The notes under the pieces: generated by a model
The model's input: the letters and a program-made list of their open reading frames with translations, nothing else
Databases searched by the model: none
Told to the model about the DNA's origin: nothing
Program-made: the position numbers and the translations under genes
Shown here: one piece after another, positions 58,322-64,000 of the stretch
Numbering within the stretch: the stretch's first letter is position 1
Layout of the letters: each line of letters begins with the position of its first letter
Source: Dryomyza anilis
Lineage: Eukaryota; Arthropoda; Insecta; Diptera; Dryomyzidae
Direction: 5' to 3'
Length of the DNA: 64,000 nucleotides
Assembly (NCBI GenBank): GCA_951804985.1
Contig: OX638133.1
Coordinates: forward strand, 4,422,501 to 4,486,500

Positions 58322-60759
58322 AGTCGCTCAGAATGAATGCTTTTTGTAATTTTAAGTTTTAAACATGTAACATTTTAATTTTGTAAATGTATTTTCTGTC
58401 TATTGTAATTTATACACTATTGAATTGTATATTATTTATATATATTGTGTTTGTAGTAGATGATGTTCAGATCGGACGACGCATTCCAGTGTGAGTGTAA
58501 AATAACTGTTGACTGGGCAAAATATCGCCAAACAAAACAACCGCTTGTAGGCTATTTTAGCGCTGACTTACGCACATTTGTGTAACTTTACAGATAAACT
58601 ATTTATTAAAGTCATATTTATTGTCATGTAACTTGTATTCCAATTATTGATTGTGTTGCTAGCTAATAAAATATATTTAATCATTAAACTATTTGTTTGC
58701 AACAGCGATTGTAGTCTGTTGATAACGGCATAATATTGCATTTGTTTATGGTAAATACAAAAATCGTCGAATCGTTTCAACAAAATATATACAATAAACT
58801 TTAATTAAACAATATTCAGCTGATCAGATTATTTTTTACGATCGCAAACAGAGTAAATGGCAATAATTAGGGCGCTTAAATGATTATCTTAATATCAGCG
58901 ATCTTATCTATAGAGAATATTAACCTTGTGCTTAAAATAATACAATTTAATTGATATACAATGCCATTTATAAATTAAATTAGCTTATTTTTACATATCA
59001 GACAATATTTTGTATGATAAAATTGTCATAAATATAACCTTTTTGTTCTAGAAAGTTATACTTTTTAATTTGCCAATTAATATATAAAATCTAAAACAAA
59101 AATGTGGGTCCGTTTTACCATCTGTTTTCCTAATAAATGAAAATAAAAAACGAACGAATGACGTGCAAAATTACGTAACTTTTATTTGAAATTCATGTCA
59201 AAATGACGTCAATGATGTTAAAATTAGGTCAATTATGTCAAATAATATTTAAATCTAAAAATGAAATACTCAAAAATTACACATTAATCGTCAGCTAAAA
59301 ATTAGCTCTCCAACCCATTAGTAAAATTCAAACCGGAACCGTTGTCTATGAATGTAACCTTTATTATATATTTTTTATATAGTTTACCATATATAACAAA
59401 ATACATAAATAAATATAATTTAACACCCTAACATTTTTTCATTTGGGTCTGAAACTAACATTTTTCACATTCATTACAATCAAATTGTGCGTACTACAAA
59501 TTTCAATCATATAAAATCCATTTGATCGAGAATAAATCTTTTTACAAAATCTGAATTCGATTAAACTAAAGGTATAAAATTGCTGTAATTAAGAAGTAAG
59601 TAAATGCATTTGGGAGCTTAATATAAAATTTAAATGCATTTACTTCAGTAGGAAAAAGCTCGTAAAAGAGTTAAAAATGATTATCATTTCCGATTAAAAT
59701 TTAATCGTAAAAAATATTAAAAACGAGTTCGTTTACGAACAAAAAACATCGTTTATAACGAGTATAATATCGTATTTTACGATCATAAACAATCGAAAAT
59801 TCATCATATATGAGTGATTTTAGTTCGTTTATGATACCTCGTTACGATGGACAAATTAAGAACGAAACTGTATGCGTTTTCGAATCATTTACGATTCTCG
59901 TATACGATTGTTTTATTCATTATTTACGAATACTTGCTATTATTTACAATGTTGTTAATGACAGTTTAGCCGGCTGGGATATAAATTTAAAAAATCTGTC
60001 CACTATCATCTATTTTTTTTTTAATTATAATTTTTTTATAAACTATTGTTTTCCACAAAAAACCAATAAAAATTTAATTGTTCATTCAAAATAAAAATTT
60101 TATTGTATTTGTACTAAAAAATAAGTTTTCAATAAAAAGTATTAAAAAATATTTGATGATCGACTGGTGTTTATATATCGCGGATTTTGTATTTTGGATA
60201 CCATGTATATTTGGATACCCAACCTGAAAACAGATGCATTTGAATATATGAGTTTTGTTTGAGCCTTAAGCATTATAATTGTTTATTATTCAAACATAGA
60301 TATGGTTATTTTATGCATATGCTATTATTTTTTTTAAATCCCGGGACTAATCTCGGGATCCCGGGATTCAAATTTTTCAGTCCCGAAATTTCGGGATTGA
60401 AAAATAGTCCGCGAATGACATCCCTAGTTCAAACGGATCCGTTGTTACTTGAATGATAACGGAAAATTTGCGGGATGCCTTGAGCACCTTGACCGGCTAA
60501 GTAGAGGAGTAGATTTTAAAAATACAAAAGAACACTGATTGTCATTTTCTTTTCGTCAAATTTTTATGAGTCACCCGGTTGTCTTCGTTTACACTGAAAA
60601 AGATTAGCCACACACCATCTTCTTCGTTAAATAAGTCTTCACTTGGATTTTCGATTTTCTTTCACATCTTCATTCTTCATCAAAACAATATTTTTTTATT
60701 TTTAAAATTAATAAATAATATTGAATAATAAATTTAATTAATTAATATCACTGCACAAA
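58322..60759. other. Intergenic DNA between Pgm2 and Phax
   Basis: No gene supported. 59599-59644 has a dyad (AGTAAATGCATTT...AAATGCATTTACT). 59680-59960 is rich in CGTTTA/TAAACG and CGTAAA words. 60340-60425 has CCGGGA-rich dyads (CCCGAAATTTCGGG) of the kind seen in decayed DNA transposons. 60580-60759 is the likely Phax promoter and leader. Confidence 0.4.
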
Positions 60760-63106
60760 ATGATGGATCAAGAGGTGCTGCAATCGTATGATGTTGACCT
60801 GGAGGATGGTGAGGTAAGTACTGGACTGTGTAGTAGTTAAATGGTAGTTGCATCGACAATGATTTGTATTCATGCAGCTGACAGACAGCTCAGGCGGTGC
60901 CGCTTCTCATGTGGAGGAGGACGATGTCGATGTTTATACGCCACTGCAGCGCCCAACAACACTAACGTCTGCAATTGTAGTGGCACCAGCAAAGGCAAAA
61001 TCCGATGGCGCCGTCGTAACACTAAACACAGTCGGTGGCAGCAGTAGCTGCGAACAGATGCAGGCCCAACAAACGCTGGAGGATGACAATGATACGAATG
61101 GCGACAGCAGCAGTGACTCATCCAGCGGCGAATCCACATACAATTGTCTCAAGAAACTAAGCGATCCGGGCGGCATTGGAAAGTCACAGCGTAAAAAGAA
61201 AAAGCAAATACGACGTACCGTCATGGTGCGCATGGAACCGACGGACACACAGCAGGATAAACAGCGTGCTCGCTTCAAGAAGTACGACATTTGGACTGCT
61301 AGTCTGCAGGAAGATACGCTCACAGAGAATATGCGCGGCATAGATGTAACGAAAAGTGGACGCAATGATCGAAATGTTGAGAACTATGACTTCTCATTGC
61401 GGTACCGTTTAAATGGAGAGAACAGTCTGAAGCGTCGTCTATCGAACTCAACCGATGATATTTCCGATAATGAATATCATCAGCCGGCGAAACGTGGTCG
61501 TGCCACGAGTGGTGCTGGTGGAAGCAGCGCAGAGTACGCACCACGTAAGTCGGCTAAAAGCCGTCTGGGGCCGCATCGTTCGCGCCAACGCGGCAGGCGC
61601 GGTTCCTCGCCCACAAGCGGTTCCGATAACTCATACGAACCGCGTCACATACTCGATTTGGATGAGGCGCAGGGACGAGACCCGCTTGATGTGGCGCGTG
61701 AAATGGCAAACAAATTATGCGAAGAGAAGGACGAACTTATGGGTGAGTTTCAAGTGTAATATAACGGACCTTATGGCAGATTATTAATCATGGGTTTAAC
61801 CTGTTTAAACTGTACTAATGTATGTTAGTCTTTGTAATTCAAAGAACATCTGAAAGTAAAATTGAATTTCTGAATTACAATTGACGTCTTTAGAATGTGA
61901 AATTAAATTTCCGAATTACAATTGATGTCTTTGAATTACATTTGATGTCTTTAGAATTTTAAATGGAATTTCTTATTTCAAAGAATGTCTTTTGATTTTC
62001 AAATGGGATTTCTGAATGGCAATTAACGTTTCTGAATATCAAATTAAATTTCTGTATTACAATCAATGTCTTTTTAATTTCAAATGAAATATCTGAATGG
62101 CAATTGATGTCTTTTGAAAAATCAAATTAATTTTTTGAATTTCATTGACGTCTTTTGAATTTCAAACGAAATTTCTGAATTATAATTGAAGTTTCTGAAT
62201 TTTCATTGATATCTGAATTTTAAATGGCATTTCTGAATTACAATTAACGTCTCTAGAATTTCAAATAAAACTTCTGAATGCCTTGTGATGCCTTTGAATT
62301 ATATTTGTAATTGTTGTAGAAAAAAATTAATGTTGATCTTAGGCTCATGAAAACCATTACTACCTTCATTTTAAAAACTATCTAAACTTGTTCACAGTTC
62401 GCATTGTTGAGGTTTTGGGCACCGATTTGCCTGCCGAAATCTATAAAGAAACGCAACGCATTGAGGCAGATGGCGGCATGATGATCAAGGCAAGCAACTT
62501 CACTATATTATTTAATTCACTACTAAAGTAATCACTTTAAAACTGTAGAATAGAAAACGACGTCGCACACCTGGTGGTGTTTTTCTTTTTCTGCTCAAAG
62601 AGGATGCACGTCTCACCGCTGAGCAACAGAAGCAGATATTTGCCGATGATCGTCAGAACACAAACAAATGGCGCAAAGAATTGAAAGCACAGTCGCGTGA
62701 TCGTAAAGTCGAAGAGCTCAAGAAACGTTTGAACAAACAAAAAGATTTGCCCGTTTTAAGCACACGCAAAGAGCATTTTCTGCTGGGCTCTGATCTAAAT
62801 CTGGAGACTCAACCAGCCAATTGTAATAATGATTTCCCCTTCTCATTTTATAGAGATTTTAATAAGAAAAATTGTTTTTTTTTTTCGAATTTAGTATCCA
62901 ATCCGCCACCATCACCTGTGGGTCAGGAACACAGTCCTGAGTATAAAACACATGCCATCAATCATGTGCAGGATGTCGTTGGCAGCCCGGAGAAACCTTC
63001 GACATCAGCATCTGCGTTGGCCGCATTAGTGTCGCCCTCAAAGGATTTGGTCAGCTACGATGACGATTTTCTCGATGTAAATTGCGGCGAAATGGACTTT
63101 TTCTAA
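60760..63106 (+). CDS. Phax: PHAX, snRNA export adaptor
   Basis: Exons 60760-60813, 60878-61742, 62398-62489, 62549-62822 and 62895-63106 give 498 residues; if the last, in-frame 72-nt intron is retained the protein is 522. The PHAX RNA-binding domain spans about residues 290-400 (VRIVEVLGTDLPAEIYKETQ, then NRKRRRTPGGVFLFLLKEDA). Upstream are an acidic N-terminus, a Lys-rich nuclear signal (SQRKKKKQIRRTVMVRM) and a Ser-rich stretch; the C-terminus is acidic (DDDFLDVNCGEMDFF). PHAX bridges capped U snRNA and CRM1/RanGTP for nuclear export and is regulated by phosphorylation. Intron 3 uses a GC donor (AAG-GCAAGC), the minor but known GC-AG class. Start: ATG at 60760, immediately followed by a second Met codon. 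A poly(A) signal AATAAA overlaps the stop codon (63106-63111). Confidence 0.92.
61855..62300 (+). repeat. About 41-bp degenerate repeats in Phax intron 2
   Basis: About ten diverged copies of a unit like AATTTCTGAATTACAATTGA followed by CGTCTTTAGAATTTCAAATG fill most of the 655-bp second intron. They are non-coding. Confidence 0.75.
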
Positions 63107-63763
63107 ATAAAAATTCGAACAAATTTATATAATGAAATTTATGTAAATCAGAATCAAAAATATATATTTTATATTGTAAGTCATATGTAGTGCACACACT
63201 CACATACACGTTCAAATAGTGCAAAATATTTGTAAAACATACAACAGTTATCGGCAGATTTGCAACGTGCCACGTCATACATAATTGGCGTGGCACACGT
63301 ATTAAAGTAGTAGCTCATATTGTTTAATTAAACTATCGAAGATATTGTTTAAAATATGCAAGTTAATAAAATGAAACAACATTTAATGAGGTATTAATTT
63401 TAATAAAATAAACGAAAATTTTACATACAAAATATTGCCTTTTTTTTGAATAATAATTAATCCTATTTTAAATAGTTAATTATTTGTCCTTAAAAAATCA
63501 CTCTCTTGTGTAATACCATGTAATAATATCGTACAACTTTTTTATATATAATTTTGGATATATAAATTAAATGAAGTTTGCAATTGTCAAATATCGTCAC
63601 CCGAGAATTGGTTTGCTGCATACCCAATGGAAAGACGATTAAAAAAGTTGTTTATTTTTTTATGTTCGCAATTATTTATATTTAATACAAAAATATAAAT
63701 TTCCAAAAATTTAATTTTCAGACAATAAATCAAAATTTATTAAGTTTGTGTTGTGCTCCATAT
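63107..63763. other. Convergent intergenic region
   Basis: Phax 3' UTR (AATAAA at 63106 and later) and AT-rich DNA; a GTGCCACG...CGTGGCAC dyad lies at 63267-63296. On the minus strand an AATAAA (complement at about 63736-63741) lies just past the possible terminal exon at 63764. Confidence 0.45.
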
Positions 63764-63819
63764 CTAGTTTATCGTAAACATTTCATGATTTCTTTCACGT
63801 GAAGCAGTTTTACCTTCGT
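63764..63819 (-). CDS. Possible last exon of a gene entering from the right
   Basis: On the minus strand, after an acceptor CAATTTTTTAG, a 56-nt segment reads E-G-K-T-A-S-R-E-R-N-H-E-M-F-T-I-N-stop, with a poly(A) signal about 25 nt downstream. The upstream sequence to the window edge shows no donor-ended exon, so the rest would lie outside. The peptide is too short to identify. Confidence 0.35.
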
Positions 63820-64000
63820 CTAAAAAATTGGAGTTAGTTTATTGTATGAAATAGTGTATATATTTTAGATTTGATATGGGATACTGATAACGGAATTAGA
63901 AAGACGATATAAAGTCATATAGATCAAATTTTTCACTCTATTCACCCAAAAATGGCGTATGAAGAAAAATAGTTCTCAGGTGACGTAAATTGAAGATGAA
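63820..64000. other. Window edge, AT-rich
   Basis: Nothing recognisable; it would be intron if the minus-strand exon at 63764-63819 is real. Confidence 0.3.

Noticed and set aside
60841..61139. Short alternative frames around Phax exon 2
   Set aside because: Out-of-frame or antisense shadows of the Phax coding exon.

Overview
This is nuclear DNA from a higher dipteran, most likely a tephritid-like (acalyptrate) fly. The evidence is short GT-AG introns (often 53-70 nt), TATA/TCAGTT/DPE core promoter elements, Drosophila-like proteins throughout, and AT-rich intergenic DNA full of tRNA-derived SINEs, MITE-like palindromes and minisatellites. I recognise ten genes well and two further weak exon candidates.

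Layout. 1-2.1 kb: repeats and the Mp20 promoter. 2.14-3.08 kb (+): Mp20, a muscle calponin-family protein. 3.1-29.5 kb: about 26 kb without a gene I can support, made of SINEs, a 540-bp tandem duplication, a 15-bp minisatellite, three 19-bp minisatellite arrays, a palindromic MITE family, a roughly 500-bp tandem repeat and a 1.7-kb foldback element. 29.5-38.3 kb (-): three tandem glutathione-transferase genes. The last is the orthologue of Drosophila noppera-bo (nobo/GstE14, the ecdysteroidogenic 'Halloween' GST). The other two are derived paralogues in which the same GST core carries very long, repeat-rich N-terminal extensions and new C-terminal tails. 39.2-41.3 kb (+): mRpS39/PTCD3. 42.4-45.5 kb (-): two tandem DHHC palmitoyltransferases. 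48.2-50.5 kb (+): Mys45A/SDA1. 50.8-51.4 kb (-): tsunagi/Y14. 54.8-58.3 kb (+): Pgm2, with a repeat in its intron. 60.8-63.1 kb (+): Phax. 63.76-63.82 kb (-): a possible last exon of a gene entering from the right.

From memory of Drosophila gene numbers, the block DHHC (CG4676) - mRpS39 (CG4679) - GstE14 (CG4688) - Mp20 (CG4696) is an ancestral neighbourhood. Against it, the two extended GSTs and the second DHHC gene look like local duplications.

The most unusual system is the GST trio. All three genes share the same three intron positions. The single-domain copy keeps the Asp113 known to bind steroid in Drosophila Nobo, and both extended copies have His there. One extended copy has also lost the usual catalytic Ser. 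The extensions are single uninterrupted exons containing proline-rich, coiled-coil and Cys-bearing tandem repeats, so they are unlikely to be assembly artefacts. The remaining genes are conserved housekeeping functions (mitochondrial translation, ribosome biogenesis, exon junction complex, pentose/hexose phosphate metabolism, snRNA export) with no obvious joint pathway.
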